A stretch of 64,000 nt of DNA from DATAGZ01 sp036263455 (GTDB lineage: Bacteria; Pseudomonadota; Alphaproteobacteria; Dongiales; Dongiaceae), in the NCBI GenBank assembly GCA_036263455.1, contig DATAGZ010000018.1, forward strand, positions 62,001 to 126,000, read 5' to 3'. Within the stretch, counting starts at the first letter, position 1, and every line of letters begins with the position of its first letter. Below are positions 1 through 8,763 of this stretch, in pieces. The notes under the pieces were generated by a model. The model was not told the origin of the DNA and made no database searches. It worked only from the letters and a program-made list of their open reading frames with translations. The position numbers and the translations under genes were made by a program.

Positions 1-434
1 GCCTTGATCACGGGAATGCCGCCTGCCACGGCGGCCTCGTAGGCGAGCGCCCTGTTATTCCGTTCCGCCTTACGCGCCAGTTCCGCGCCGTGATGCGCCA
101 ACAGGGCCTTGTTGGCTGTCACAACATGTTTGCCCGCGTCGAGCGCGGTCTCTACCACCTCGCGCGCAATTCCCTCGGCGCCGCCGATCGCTTCCACGAC
201 AACATCGACCTCGGGATCACGGGCGAGCAAACGGGCATCGTCAAGCCATCGTAGGGCGCTGACATCGTACCCCCGCTCCTTCCCCCGATCGCGGGCCGCC
301 ACCGCAATCACCTCGACCGGCCGGCCCGCATGTTGGGCGACGATTTCGCCGTTACTAGCCAGAAGGGACGCCGTACCGGCGCCCACCGTTCCGAGCCCGG
401 CCAGACCGACGCGCAAAGGTTGGTTCATCGCCAT
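1..434 (-). CDS. hom: Homoserine dehydrogenase, N-terminal part (3' end outside the window)
   Basis: NADP-dependent reduction of aspartate semialdehyde to homoserine, on the route to threonine and methionine. The reverse strand reads MAMNQPLRVGLAGLGTVGAG, a Rossmann GxGxxG nucleotide-binding start. It is followed by VVEAIGG and VTANKALLAHHG, which are hallmarks of the family, and then YEAAVAGGIPVIK at the window edge. The frame stays open to position 1, so only about 144 of the usual 430 or so residues are visible. Two in-frame ATG codons (434 and 428) are possible starts. The gene begins 5 bp after the stop of the OmpA-like lipoprotein gene on the same strand, so the two are probably co-transcribed. 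Confidence 0.93.
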   Translation of the reverse strand, partial: MAMNQPLRVGLAGLGTVGAGTASLLASNGEIVAQHAGRPVEVIAVAARDRGKERGYDVSALRWLDDARLLARDPEVDVVVEAIGGAEGIAREVVETALDAGKHVVTANKALLAHHGAELARKAERNNRALAYEAAVAGGIPVIK

Positions 435-439
435 GCCGC

Positions 440-1582
440 TTAATAAGCGAGATAGATATCTACACGGCGGTCGGTAGGAATATCGAGTCCCCGCGCTCTC
501 GTATCCCCGACCCCGACAATCTCGACCAGATTCGCAGGCACGCCGAGCGCCACGAGGCGGTTGGCCACCGCATGGGCCCGCGCAAGCGACAAGGCCGCGT
601 TGCTTCCGAGATTGCTGCCCGCCCGGTTGGCACTGGCCGAGCCCAAGATCTGCAGGGGCCGACCAGTCTGACGCTGGGCCGCGGCAACTTCCTGCAGACT
701 CGCGACGGAAGCGGGCGCAAGATTAGCGGACCCTCTAGCGAAAAAAACCGACCCGGCAAGCTGCAGGCGGGTTGCGTTGACCGCACTGCCATAAGGAGAA
801 ACATAGACCGCCTGCGCCGTGGAACGTGCGGCATAAAGTGGATATTGGCCGGCGAGATATCCCTGCTCCCCGGGCAGGGCCTGGAGACCCGTCCGAAGGG
901 GAACGGCGCCGGGTCCGGCGAGGTCTGTGGGCGCGCCATTTGGCGAAAACGGTTTGGGTTGCGGCGAAAAATCGCCCGTCACGCTGGGAATATAATGATC
1001 GGGAACATCCTGGGCCGCGGCCGCTCCGCTGGCTGGCGCAGCTGTCGGAGGCTCCGCCGCAAGCTGAGTCTGGGGGGCGGTACTTGCGGCTTGTGTAGTC
1101 GCGGTCGTTTCCTGCTGTGGCGTGGATTGGACCGGAGGCTCCGGAGCCGGCGCCTGCGGAGCGGATGCCTGCGGGGCCGTCACCTGAGGTGTGCTCGTAG
1201 GTGGCGTGGTTGTCGGCGCAGACGTGGTTGAAGCGGGAGCAGCCGGCGCAGGAGTGGTTGGCGTAGGAGGAGCGACGACCGGCCGAGGGGCGGGCTCGGG
1301 AGAGGGCGCTTCGATATTATCGGCATAATCGGGATGCTGGGCGGGAGCATTGACGCCTTCCGGCGCACTATTGATATCCGCGGTGCTCGGTTTAGCCGGG
1401 ACGCTATTGATGTCAGGAATCGTATCTGAAGGTTTCTTTTCCTGGCCGGGCGCCTGCTCTGTTTGGCCGGGCTTTCCGTTTGCGGGAGCGGTGCTCTTGG
1501 CATTTTCACTTCCGAACAGCCAGGAGCAGCCCGCCAGGGTCACCACCATTATCAATGCCCATACGCCCCGTTTGTTCTTCAT
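440..1582 (-). CDS. OmpA-like peptidoglycan-associated outer-membrane lipoprotein
   Basis: Predicted lipoprotein of 380 residues. The chosen ATG (1582) gives MKNKRGVWALIMVVTLAGCSW, with lipobox L-A-G-C and a GGAAGG ribosome-binding site upstream; the open frame extends further but has no better start. After the acylated Cys comes a long low-complexity linker of roughly 200 residues rich in Pro, Ala, Thr and Gln, likely to span the periplasm. The C-terminal 110 residues are an OmpA-type peptidoglycan-binding domain: a beta start at FFARGSANL, NAALSLARAHAV in the position of the NxxLSxxRA helix, and TDRRVDIYL as the closing strand. It lies divergent from phaC. The role is probably envelope tethering; the precise partner is unknown. 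Confidence 0.85.
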   Translation of the reverse strand: MKNKRGVWALIMVVTLAGCSWLFGSENAKSTAPANGKPGQTEQAPGQEKKPSDTIPDINSVPAKPSTADINSAPEGVNAPAQHPDYADNIEAPSPEPAPRPVVAPPTPTTPAPAAPASTTSAPTTTPPTSTPQVTAPQASAPQAPAPEPPVQSTPQQETTATTQAASTAPQTQLAAEPPTAAPASGAAAAQDVPDHYIPSVTGDFSPQPKPFSPNGAPTDLAGPGAVPLRTGLQALPGEQGYLAGQYPLYAARSTAQAVYVSPYGSAVNATRLQLAGSVFFARGSANLAPASVASLQEVAAAQRQTGRPLQILGSASANRAGSNLGSNAALSLARAHAVANRLVALGVPANLVEIVGVGDTRARGLDIPTDRRVDIYLAY

Positions 1583-1666
1583 CACACCCTTCCGTGTTTG
1601 CAATATGTCCGCTTTATGGAAGCCGATCAATGCGCTACAACCTATCGGGATTGGCCCGAGCATGCA

Positions 1667-3469
1667 ATGACGACAACCCCAAAATCTCCATCACAGACAG
1701 CCCAAGATGCCTTGCCCGCCATCATGGGCGAGATCACTGAAACCTCGCAACGGCTGATCGCCGAGTACCTAGCGCGCCAGGGGCAAGGCCAGGAATTAGT
1801 CCCCGTGGACGCCTCGACGGTGGGGAAGGCTTTTCTTGAATGGTCGACTAAGCTCTTGGCCGAACCGGAGAAACTGATCGCGGCGCAGTGCGACTTATGG
1901 AGTGGTTACTTGTCGCTCTGGGAGAGCGCCAGTAAAAAATGGCTGGGAGAGCCGACCAAGCCGGTGATCACGCCAGCCCCAGAGGATCGGCGCTTCCGCG
2001 ACGAGGCCTGGCAGAACAACCAGCTCTTCGATTTCATCAAACAATCCTACCTGCTGACCTCCCGCTGGCTGCAGGATACCGTCAAGACTATCGACGGGCT
2101 CGATCCCAAAACCGCACAGAAAGTGGAATTCTACACCAGGCAGTTCATCGATGCGCTCGCCCCGAGCAATTTCGCACTCACCAATCCTGAAGTCCTGCGC
2201 GCGACCCTCGAAAGCCGGGGCGAAAATCTGTTGAGCGGGCTGCGCAACCTGCTCGAGGATCTCGAGCGCGGTCAGGGTCAGCTCGCCATCCGCATGACCG
2301 ATCTCAACGCTTTCGCGGTCGGGCGGAATCTCGCGGTCACGCCGGGCGCGGTCGTCTATCAGAACGATCTCATGCAGCTCATCCAATATCAGGCAAACAC
2401 ATCGGTAGCCGCGCGCCGCCCGTTGCTGATCGTTCCGCCTTGGATCAATAAATATTATATCCTCGACATGAAACCCGAGAATTCCTTCGTCAAATGGGCC
2501 GTCGAGCAGGGGCATACGGTTTTCATCATCTCCTGGGTCAACCCTGACGAGAAACTGGCCCAAAAAAGCTTCGCCGATTACATGCGCGAAGGTCCAATCG
2601 ATGCCCTGCGCGTCATCGCGGATATCACCAGCGAGCCCGACGCCAATGTGATCGGCTATTGCCTGGGCGGAACGCTGCTGGCGTGCACCCTTTCTTATCT
2701 CAACGCCAAGAACGAATCTCACCGCATCGCGAGCGCGACATTCTTGACGACACTCATCGATTATTCCGCGCCAGGTGAAATTGAAGTCTTCATCGACGAG
2801 GAACAGATCCGCGCGCTCGAAGAAAAAATGGACGAGCGCGGTTATCTCGAGGGTTCGGAAATGGCGACGACCTTCAATCTGTTGCGCGCCAACGATCTCA
2901 TATGGTCCTTTGTGATAAATAATTATTTACTCGGCAAAGAGCCTTTCCCATTCGATCTGCTCTACTGGAATTCGGATTCCACCCGCCTGCCCGCCGCCAT
3001 GCATTCCTTTTATCTGCGCAATATGTACCAGCGGAATCTGCTTGTCCGTCGGGGCGGCATCGAACTCGATAGCGTGCCGATCGACCTCTATCAGATTCGC
3101 GTGCCTTCCTTTCTTCTCTCAACCCGCGAAGACCATATCGCACCTTGGCGGGCGACCTATGCGGCCACGCAAATCTATGCCGGTCCGGTTACCTTCGTGC
3201 TCGCCGCCTCCGGTCATATTGCCGGGATAGTCAATCCTCCCGCGGCGAAGAAATACAGTCACTGGGTTCATCCGGGCGGGGCCAATCCTGCCGACCCCGA
3301 CCGATGGTTCGCCGAGGCGGAAGCTCGCCCGGGATCCTGGTGGCCGGAATGGCAGGCGTGGATCACGCCATATCTGAACGGCGAAGTGGCGGCGCGAGGG
3401 CTGGGCAGCGCGTCCTATCCCAGGCTCGAACCCGCGCCGGGTTCCTATGTAAAGATTCGCCTTCCGTGA
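1667..3469 (+). CDS. phaC: Class I poly(3-hydroxyalkanoate) synthase
   Basis: Polymerises 3-hydroxyacyl-CoA (typically 3-hydroxybutyryl-CoA) into storage granules. The protein has 600 residues, the usual class I length. The lipase-like box G-Y-C-L-G-G carries the catalytic Cys (Cys332 with this start). The downstream segments STREDHIAPW and ASGHIAGIVNPP supply the Asp and His of the triad. PPWINKYYILDMKPENSFVKW is the conserved signature of the N-terminal half of the catalytic domain. The ATG at 1667 was chosen because the typical synthase N-terminus starts here; an ATG at 1617 would add 17 atypical residues. The gene diverges from the OmpA-like lipoprotein and overlaps the PAS-domain gene by 4 bp. 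bdhA at 12.1 kb belongs to the same storage pathway. Confidence 0.96.
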   Translation: MTTTPKSPSQTAQDALPAIMGEITETSQRLIAEYLARQGQGQELVPVDASTVGKAFLEWSTKLLAEPEKLIAAQCDLWSGYLSLWESASKKWLGEPTKPVITPAPEDRRFRDEAWQNNQLFDFIKQSYLLTSRWLQDTVKTIDGLDPKTAQKVEFYTRQFIDALAPSNFALTNPEVLRATLESRGENLLSGLRNLLEDLERGQGQLAIRMTDLNAFAVGRNLAVTPGAVVYQNDLMQLIQYQANTSVAARRPLLIVPPWINKYYILDMKPENSFVKWAVEQGHTVFIISWVNPDEKLAQKSFADYMREGPIDALRVIADITSEPDANVIGYCLGGTLLACTLSYLNAKNESHRIASATFLTTLIDYSAPGEIEVFIDEEQIRALEEKMDERGYLEGSEMATTFNLLRANDLIWSFVINNYLLGKEPFPFDLLYWNSDSTRLPAAMHSFYLRNMYQRNLLVRRGGIELDSVPIDLYQIRVPSFLLSTREDHIAPWRATYAATQIYAGPVTFVLAASGHIAGIVNPPAAKKYSHWVHPGGANPADPDRWFAEAEARPGSWWPEWQAWITPYLNGEVAARGLGSASYPRLEPAPGSYVKIRLP

Positions 3470-3927
3470 GCGATGACGCGGCATTAGCCTTATCCAGCTC
3501 GCCCCTCGTCGCAGCGGGGCACCGTTACTGGTTAAGCAAACATAGAGATGGCCGCCTTCCGGGGCGCGATGCTCTCGATCCCATGGAAATGCGTCAATTC
3601 CTCAGCAATGTCGCATTGGTTGACGTCCAGCCCGATCCGCTCGATTTTCGTTACCGGCTGATCGGGACCGCCATCACGAAGCATCTCTTCCGCGACTACA
3701 CCAGCACGTGGATGTCCGAGATCGATCACCAGAAGCCCGGCTCGACCATTTTTGAAAACTGTCGGGAGGTTGTGAAGACCCAGAAGCCGCTCTTCAATGC
3801 GACACCCTATGTCGGCCCCGACCGGGAATTCCTCACCCATCAGGAGATTATCGCGCCACTTATCGATGCCTCCGATAATGTGGCGATGCTGTTTGTTGTC
3901 ATCGAGTTTATTCGACTCGCCGCCTGA
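3466..3927 (+). CDS. PAS-domain protein (PAS_5 type), coupled to phaC
   Basis: Small single-domain protein of 153 residues. The GTG start lies inside the phaC stop (GTGA overlap of 4 bp), which indicates translational coupling. Features such as RYWLSKHRDGRLPGRDALDP, FRYRLIGTAI and the C-terminal VAMLFVVIEF match the short PAS_5 proteins common in alphaproteobacteria, whose start describes a region of the genome-encoded sensory fold without an attached kinase or cyclase. The ligand and function are unknown. The tight link to phaC hints at a role tied to carbon storage, but that is inference from position only. Confidence 0.8.
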   Translation: MSDDAALALSSSPLVAAGHRYWLSKHRDGRLPGRDALDPMEMRQFLSNVALVDVQPDPLDFRYRLIGTAITKHLFRDYTSTWMSEIDHQKPGSTIFENCREVVKTQKPLFNATPYVGPDREFLTHQEIIAPLIDASDNVAMLFVVIEFIRLAA

Positions 3928-4197
3928 CAATTGCGGCGGTCATCGAGGGTTTTGGCGCATTTTGCATACCACAATGCACAAGCGGAAAATACGATACAAT
4001 TTGCTCCTGAACCAGGAGAGTTTATAGGAGGAAACTCCTTAAACTCGCGCATTAGCGCCATAATTATTCTCAATAATCCCTCAAGGCCCCCTTTAAAAAT
4101 AAATCATAAATTTGACGGGAACTCACAATGCCCTGTCTCGTTATTGCTACGTTGTACTCGCCCTAATGGCGAAGAGATTACGGGTTCAGAGGTCGTA
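3928..4197 (+). other. AT-rich intergenic region with two adjacent stem-loops
   Basis: This 270-bp leader has no convincing gene. At 4004-4018 CTCCTG-aac-CAGGAG forms a 6-bp stem with a 3-base loop. Immediately after it, sharing one base, GAGTTT-ataggagg-AAACTC (4018-4037) forms a second 6-bp stem whose loop contains an AGGAGG ribosome-binding-like motif with no start codon close behind. The rest is visibly AT-rich. It may hold the terminator of phaC-PAS and the promoter of the RTX gene; neither is clear enough to mark precisely. Confidence 0.4.
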
Positions 4198-6864
4198 ATG
4201 AAAAAGAGTAGTCAATGGGACCGGGACGATTCGGCGGCGGTCTTCCATCGCATGCAGAGAAGCGACGATGCCGTCCTCGCCAATATGGATGTGGATGCGG
4301 CTCCCGTCGAACCGCTGATCGGAACCGAGCCACCGCCACCGGTTCCTCAACCTACCAATTATGTTGTCGAGGGAGGCAGCGGCAGTGACGTGCTCGTAGC
4401 AACAGTGGATGCCGACAGCCTCGACGCAATCTACAAATTGTACGGATATGGCGGCGACGATATCTTGATCGATTCCGGCCTCGACGAGTTTTATTATGGC
4501 GGCACGGGATTGGACTCCGTTTCCTATCAGAACTGGAGCACCGGCGTTAGCATCAGTCTTCTGGCGCCTCCTACTAACGGCGGTCTTCCTGTCTATTATT
4601 CCATTGAAGGGCTGCGAGGCTCCAATTACGACGACAAATTATTAGGCAACGCCGAAGATAATCTTCTCTCGGGCCTGGATGGTGACGATATCGTCGATGC
4701 GGGCGCCGGAAATGATACGATCATGGGCGGTGGCGGAAATGACCACCTTCTCGATTTAGTCGGCACGAATCATATCGATGCGGGCGCGGGGAACGATACA
4801 ATCATTGTCTCAGATATTATCGGCAACGCCGGCATCCATGGAGGAAGCGGCAAGGATACGCTGGTCGTAATGAATACCGCGCCCAATACAAACATCGATC
4901 TGCGCACGCTGCAGCCGGGGATGTGCGACGGCATAGAACACATCTTACTCATGGGGAGCACCTTGACGCTCACCGCCCAGGCCGTGGCCGCGATAAGCGA
5001 CAGCGGCATGCTGCAGTTGAATCGCGGCTCGCTCACCGTCGCCGATGCGAGCACATGGCAATGGCAAGGATGGGTCGCGCTGGATGGCCAATCTTACCGC
5101 CTCTACGCCAATCACCTCGAAAATGGGCAGAATGTGACACTGGCGATCGGAAAGGACGTGGCGGTCTCGGGCCTGAGCAACGTTCTGTTTCTCAATACGG
5201 CGGTCAATGCGCAGCGCGTCGACGGCGTGGCGCTTCCCGAAGCTCTGGGGCAACCCGCGCTACAGTTCGATCCCTCTAATCCCGATCCGCGCTCGCCCTA
5301 CTGGGTAGCCGAGACCGGCTTCGCTGTGCACACCGCGGGCGACTTCAATAATGACGGTTATGTGGATGTGATTATTGGTGCCCCCGGCGCCACCAATGCC
5401 GTCAACAGCCTGGATCATGCCGGGGCCGCCTACATCCTCTATGGCGGACCGCACGGAGTGGCGCTCAGGGATCTGTCCCAGCCCTTGGGAAATTCCGGGG
5501 TCCGTATTTTTGGCGACCATGCGGGCGCCGCCGCAAGCTTCGCGCTCGGCTCGGGCGACTTCAACGGTGACGGCATTTCCGATGTGATCGTTGGGTCGCC
5601 TCTTTCCAATGCCGGACGAGGCGCGGCCTATGTCATCTATGGCAGCGCCGCGGGGTTCCCCACCAACACCGATATTAATCTCTCTGCACTGCGCCCCGAG
5701 CAGGGGTATAGAATCTCTGGCTCGACCTATTATCCGCAAAGCGGCCAATATAATGGGTTTGAGGAGGCGGGCGGCGGCGTATGTTCCGTGGGTGACGTCA
5801 ATGGCGATGGGATCGACGATATGTTGGTCGGCGCCGCCTTCGCCGATCCTATAGGCAGGGTGGATGCAGGCGAAGTCTATCTCGTTTACGGCAGCCGAGA
5901 CGGCCACCCGAATGGCCTCGATCTCACCTCTTTCGACGCGCCCGGCTTCACGGGATCTACTGGCGTGCGCTTTCTGGGCCTGGAGCGTTATGGTCGGGCT
6001 GGCTACGGCATCGCGGGGCTGGGCGACGTCAATGGTGACGGCTATTCCGATATCGCAATTACCGTGCCCCAGGCCGATGTTAATGGCCACCGCTCCGGTT
6101 ATTCCTATATCCTTTTCGGCAATAGCCATGGCTTTGGAACCAACGGTACGCTCGACCTCGGCTCTTCTTGGCAACAGCCGGGCCTGCTTATCGATGGCAC
6201 GTTCCCTGCGACGGGACTGAATGGCACGGGCGGGCGGTTGGGTGAATCGGTGGCGGGCATTGGCGACGTCAATGGCGATGGAATCAACGATTTCGTGATT
6301 GGCGCCGATCGGCTTGAAGCTGTGCGGTCCGGTACGATTATCCCCGAAGCAGGCGCCGCCTATATCATCTATGGCAGCAGAAATCTCGCCACTTTAGGCG
6401 ACCTCAACCTCACTTTCCTCACGCCAGACCAGGGTGTTCATCTGACGGGCCATCTCGCGAACGATCGCGTGGGCTTCTCGGTATCCTCGGCGGGAGATTT
6501 CAACGGCGATGGTATAGAGGATCTGATCGTAGGTTCCACGTGGGTCAGCTCGGACGGCACCAGCAGCGGCATCGCCGCAGGCGGCGCCTATGTGGTCTAC
6601 GGCCATAGGGGCGGTATCGGAAATGGCGCGGAAACGCTCGATTTGGGCGCTCTTCTCCCCGACCAGGGGTTCGAAATTCGCGGCAGCCATGGCGGAGATA
6701 TCGCCGGCATCGTTTCCAAGGCGGGAGACGTCAATGGCGATGGCTATGGCGATCTGATGATCGGCGCCTATGGGGCGAGTTATAGCGGAAACGCCGCGGG
6801 ATCGGCCTACATCCTCTATGGCGGCAATTTCGTGCCGCCTCAGCACGTGATAGATCATTCGTAA
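4198..6864 (+). CDS. Large RTX / FG-GAP repeat protein, probably secreted
   Basis: The predicted protein has 888 residues. The ATG at 4198 has AGAGG upstream and begins a natural N-terminus (MKKSSQWDRDD); the longer frame upstream is AT-rich leader. Residues of about 58-220 hold degenerate hemolysin-type calcium repeats (GLDGDDIVDAGAGNDTIMGG, DAGAGNDTIIV, GGSGKDTLVV). From about residue 380 to the end there are seven FG-GAP repeats spaced 75-80 residues apart, each with a D-x-N-x-D-G-x-x-D calcium loop such as DFNGDGISDVIVG and DVNGDGYGDLMIG, which should build an integrin-like beta-propeller. No Sec signal peptide is seen, so type I secretion is likely, although no transporter genes are in the window. 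A role in adhesion or extracellular binding is inferred. Confidence 0.85.
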   Translation: MKKSSQWDRDDSAAVFHRMQRSDDAVLANMDVDAAPVEPLIGTEPPPPVPQPTNYVVEGGSGSDVLVATVDADSLDAIYKLYGYGGDDILIDSGLDEFYYGGTGLDSVSYQNWSTGVSISLLAPPTNGGLPVYYSIEGLRGSNYDDKLLGNAEDNLLSGLDGDDIVDAGAGNDTIMGGGGNDHLLDLVGTNHIDAGAGNDTIIVSDIIGNAGIHGGSGKDTLVVMNTAPNTNIDLRTLQPGMCDGIEHILLMGSTLTLTAQAVAAISDSGMLQLNRGSLTVADASTWQWQGWVALDGQSYRLYANHLENGQNVTLAIGKDVAVSGLSNVLFLNTAVNAQRVDGVALPEALGQPALQFDPSNPDPRSPYWVAETGFAVHTAGDFNNDGYVDVIIGAPGATNAVNSLDHAGAAYILYGGPHGVALRDLSQPLGNSGVRIFGDHAGAAASFALGSGDFNGDGISDVIVGSPLSNAGRGAAYVIYGSAAGFPTNTDINLSALRPEQGYRISGSTYYPQSGQYNGFEEAGGGVCSVGDVNGDGIDDMLVGAAFADPIGRVDAGEVYLVYGSRDGHPNGLDLTSFDAPGFTGSTGVRFLGLERYGRAGYGIAGLGDVNGDGYSDIAITVPQADVNGHRSGYSYILFGNSHGFGTNGTLDLGSSWQQPGLLIDGTFPATGLNGTGGRLGESVAGIGDVNGDGINDFVIGADRLEAVRSGTIIPEAGAAYIIYGSRNLATLGDLNLTFLTPDQGVHLTGHLANDRVGFSVSSAGDFNGDGIEDLIVGSTWVSSDGTSSGIAAGGAYVVYGHRGGIGNGAETLDLGALLPDQGFEIRGSHGGDIAGIVSKAGDVNGDGYGDLMIGAYGASYSGNAAGSAYILYGGNFVPPQHVIDHS

Positions 6865-6910
6865 CGAAGGACAGCTTTACAAAAAGCGAGCGGGACAATA
6901 TCTTTCTTCC

Positions 6911-7480
6911 ATGAAAAGAAGAATATCCATCGGAACGGTGCGAACCGTGCGTCTCGCCTTGATTATAACCTTGTGCCTGGGAGCGACCGCGGCCTTCGCA
7001 CAAGACGCGTCCTTGGGAACCCAGGCCGCGCATGAGATCGGGGCGACGGCACGCCTGCTCATCAGCAGCTATTTCCAGCAGCAACTGAACCAATATGAGG
7101 CAGGCCACATCGCCACCGCGCCTCAAGTCCAGATTCTTCAATATGGCGACGATTATGGCCAGGGAAACCAGGGCAGGGGAAAAAAGGGCCATAAACAAGG
7201 CAACGGTCAAGGCGGCGGGTGGAAAAAGAATGGCGGCTTACCGCCAGGACTTGCGCGCAAGGGAACGTTACCGCCTGGAATCGCCAAGCAACTCGCGCGT
7301 AACCATCCGTTGCCCAGCGGTATTTCCTACCGGCAGCTTCCCGTTGATCTCGAACGGCAATTGCCGCCTCCCGCACCTGGCACCGTTTATATGCTGGCGG
7401 ATGATACGGTCCTTCTGGTGGATAGGGCCAAGCGTCTCATCCTGGATACGCTGACCGTCGCGGCCGCGCGCATGCCGTGA
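6911..7480 (+). CDS. CigR-like / RcnB-like exported protein
   Basis: Predicted exported protein of 189 residues. Its Sec signal peptide spans about 1-31 and ends in ATAAFAQ. The mature part has a Gly/Lys/Gln-rich stretch (GQGNQGRGKKGHKQGNGQGG), then LPPGLARKGTLPPGIAKQLA and LPSGI, repeats typical of the RcnB/CigR group. The C-terminal VYMLADDTVLLVDRAKRLIL matches the conserved end of proteins annotated as CigR family. The function outside Salmonella is not established. It starts 46 bp after the RTX gene on the same strand and might be co-transcribed with it. Confidence 0.72.
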   Translation: MKRRISIGTVRTVRLALIITLCLGATAAFAQDASLGTQAAHEIGATARLLISSYFQQQLNQYEAGHIATAPQVQILQYGDDYGQGNQGRGKKGHKQGNGQGGGWKKNGGLPPGLARKGTLPPGIAKQLARNHPLPSGISYRQLPVDLERQLPPPAPGTVYMLADDTVLLVDRAKRLILDTLTVAAARMP

Positions 7481-7543
7481 TTTGACACGGCATCTCCATA
7501 CTTAACGCCCCGCAAGGGTATTTCTTGCGTTGCTCTATACGTC

Positions 7544-7566
7544 ATGCCCGGCCTCGAGCCGGGCAT
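7544..7566. repeat. REP-like palindrome in a gene-free gap
   Basis: ATGCCCGGC-ctcga-GCCGGGCAT is a perfect 9-bp inverted repeat. It lies in the 7481-7744 gap between the CigR-like gene and tRNA-Pro. The flanking sequence on the minus strand (GFDPVIF, MPGSRPGMT when translated) is of the kind seen in short dispersed palindromic elements of alphaproteobacteria. No gene or clear promoter is visible in this gap. Confidence 0.55.
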
Positions 7567-7744
7567 CTCCTTCAGAGGAAGAAAGATCACGGGGTCAAAG
7601 CCCAGTGATAGCGACAACCGATGCGCATCAAGAACAGCGTGCTTTGCACCGGGATTGCTTAAGAGCCACAGCTACAAGGCCCGTCGCGCAGGCAATCAAT
7701 GGCAAGCCAGACGTTAGGGTATTCCCTGCAATCTCTGTGTTACT

Positions 7745-7821
7745 TGGTCGGAGCGACTGGATTTGAACCAGCGACCCCCAGACCCCCAGTCTGATGCGCT
7801 ACCAGGCTGCGCTACGCTCCG
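7745..7821 (-). tRNA. tRNA-Pro (anticodon GGG)
   Basis: Read on the minus strand, the gene has a 7-bp acceptor stem (CGGAGCG/CGCTCCG), D arm GCGC...GCGC, anticodon stem TCAGA/TCTGG with loop CTGGGGG (anticodon GGG) and T arm GCTGG-TTCAAAT-CCAGT. Discriminator A and an encoded CCA end at 7745. All cloverleaf elements are present. Confidence 0.97.
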
Positions 7822-7873
7822 ACGGAGGGTCTTATAGACCGACCGCGCGCCTCATGCAACGATAATGCCGAGT

Positions 7874-8401
7874 TTAGGCTGACCGCAGCGCGTCGACCAG
7901 ACGCGCGCGAAGTTCTTCGAGTTCGCTCAGTACCAGCTTGAGCTCGGCAACCTGCTGGTCGGTAAGGCTGGTGGCTTTGGTAAAGAGCGGCAGATCGCCG
8001 ATCTCTTTTTCCTGGGCATGGCGCGCTTCCGTGAGGGGCGCGGGCTCCTGCTCCGCCTCCGACGGAACGAAAACCGCGCCCTCGGGCGTGAGACGCAGCG
8101 CGCCGTCGCGGATCAATTTCTGCACGCCTTTGATGGCAAATCCTTTATCGTAGAGAAGCTCGCGGATGGCGCGCAGCAATTCAACGTCTTCAGGGCGATA
8201 ATAACGCCGGCCGGATTCTTTCTTTATCGGACGAACCTGGGTAAAGCGTGTCTCCCAAAAGCGCAAGACGTGCTGAGGAATCTCGAGCTCGTCCGCCACC
8301 TCGCTGATGGTGCGAAAAGCCTTGGCCGATTTTTCCTGTCGCCGCGGCGCCGTTTTGACCGGAGCGGCGACGGATGCCAGCGCCTTTTTGATCACGCTCA
8401 T
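7874..8401 (-). CDS. MerR-family transcriptional regulator
   Basis: DNA-binding regulator of 175 residues. The N-terminal winged helix-turn-helix of the MerR family is at about residues 28-97: FRTISEVADELEIPQHVLRF, then W-E-T-R-F, the typical GRRYYRPEDVELL and YDKGFAIKGVQKLI. The C-terminal part is a predicted coiled coil (ELKLVLSELEELRARL) with no metal-binding Cys. The ATG overlaps the ihfA stop by 4 bp. The pairing ihfA-merR downstream of plsX-fabH is conserved in alphaproteobacteria; its target is not known from the sequence. Confidence 0.9.
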   Translation of the reverse strand: MSVIKKALASVAAPVKTAPRRQEKSAKAFRTISEVADELEIPQHVLRFWETRFTQVRPIKKESGRRYYRPEDVELLRAIRELLYDKGFAIKGVQKLIRDGALRLTPEGAVFVPSEAEQEPAPLTEARHAQEKEIGDLPLFTKATSLTDQQVAELKLVLSELEELRARLVDALRSA

Positions 8402-8694
8402 GCCGACCCTTTTTTCACACGGTCTTTAAGGACATGCGAGGCGCGAAAGACAAGCACGCGTCGCGGGCGGATAGCGACCTCTTGGCCCGTCTTCGGATTC
8501 CGGCCCACGCGTTCGCTTTTCATACGGACCAGGAAAGAACCGAAAGAGGAGATTTTGACGCTCTCCCCTTGAACAAGCGTATCAACGATTTCTTCGAGGA
8601 TTTGATCGACCAGTTGCGAGGATTCGTGGCGCGAGAGCCCTACCTCTTGGTATACAGATTCACTTAGCTGCGCTCGCGTCAGACTCTCAGCCAC
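8398..8694 (-). CDS. ihfA: Integration host factor subunit alpha
   Basis: DNA-bending nucleoid protein subunit of 98 residues, which pairs with IhfB. The GTG at 8694 is preceded by GAGAGGGG, which decides the start over the longer frame from 8745. Characteristic parts are LTRAQLSESVYQEVGLSRHE, the core VKISSFGSFLVRMKSERVGR and the DNA-intercalating arm NPKTGQEVAI with its Pro, followed by RRVLVFRASHVLK. The gene is translationally coupled to merR and follows fabH on the same strand. Confidence 0.95.
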   Translation of the reverse strand: MAESLTRAQLSESVYQEVGLSRHESSQLVDQILEEIVDTLVQGESVKISSFGSFLVRMKSERVGRNPKTGQEVAIRPRRVLVFRASHVLKDRVKKGSA

Positions 8695-8763
8695 CGGCCC
8701 CTCTCCCCATTGGCGTACTGTACCGAATCTGCTGTTTTGCGTCAATGGAATTGCGGCCCTCGC

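Noticed and set aside
1895..2722. 275-codon minus-strand frame in phaC
   Set aside because: It is antisense to a well-supported gene.
4590..4860. Repetitive DNA in the RTX region as a possible CRISPR array
   Set aside because: The repeats are coding, degenerate and without spacers; no CRISPR array was seen anywhere in the window.
5260..6174. 304-codon minus-strand frame in the RTX gene
   Set aside because: It is a shadow of the repeated calcium-loop coding sequence.
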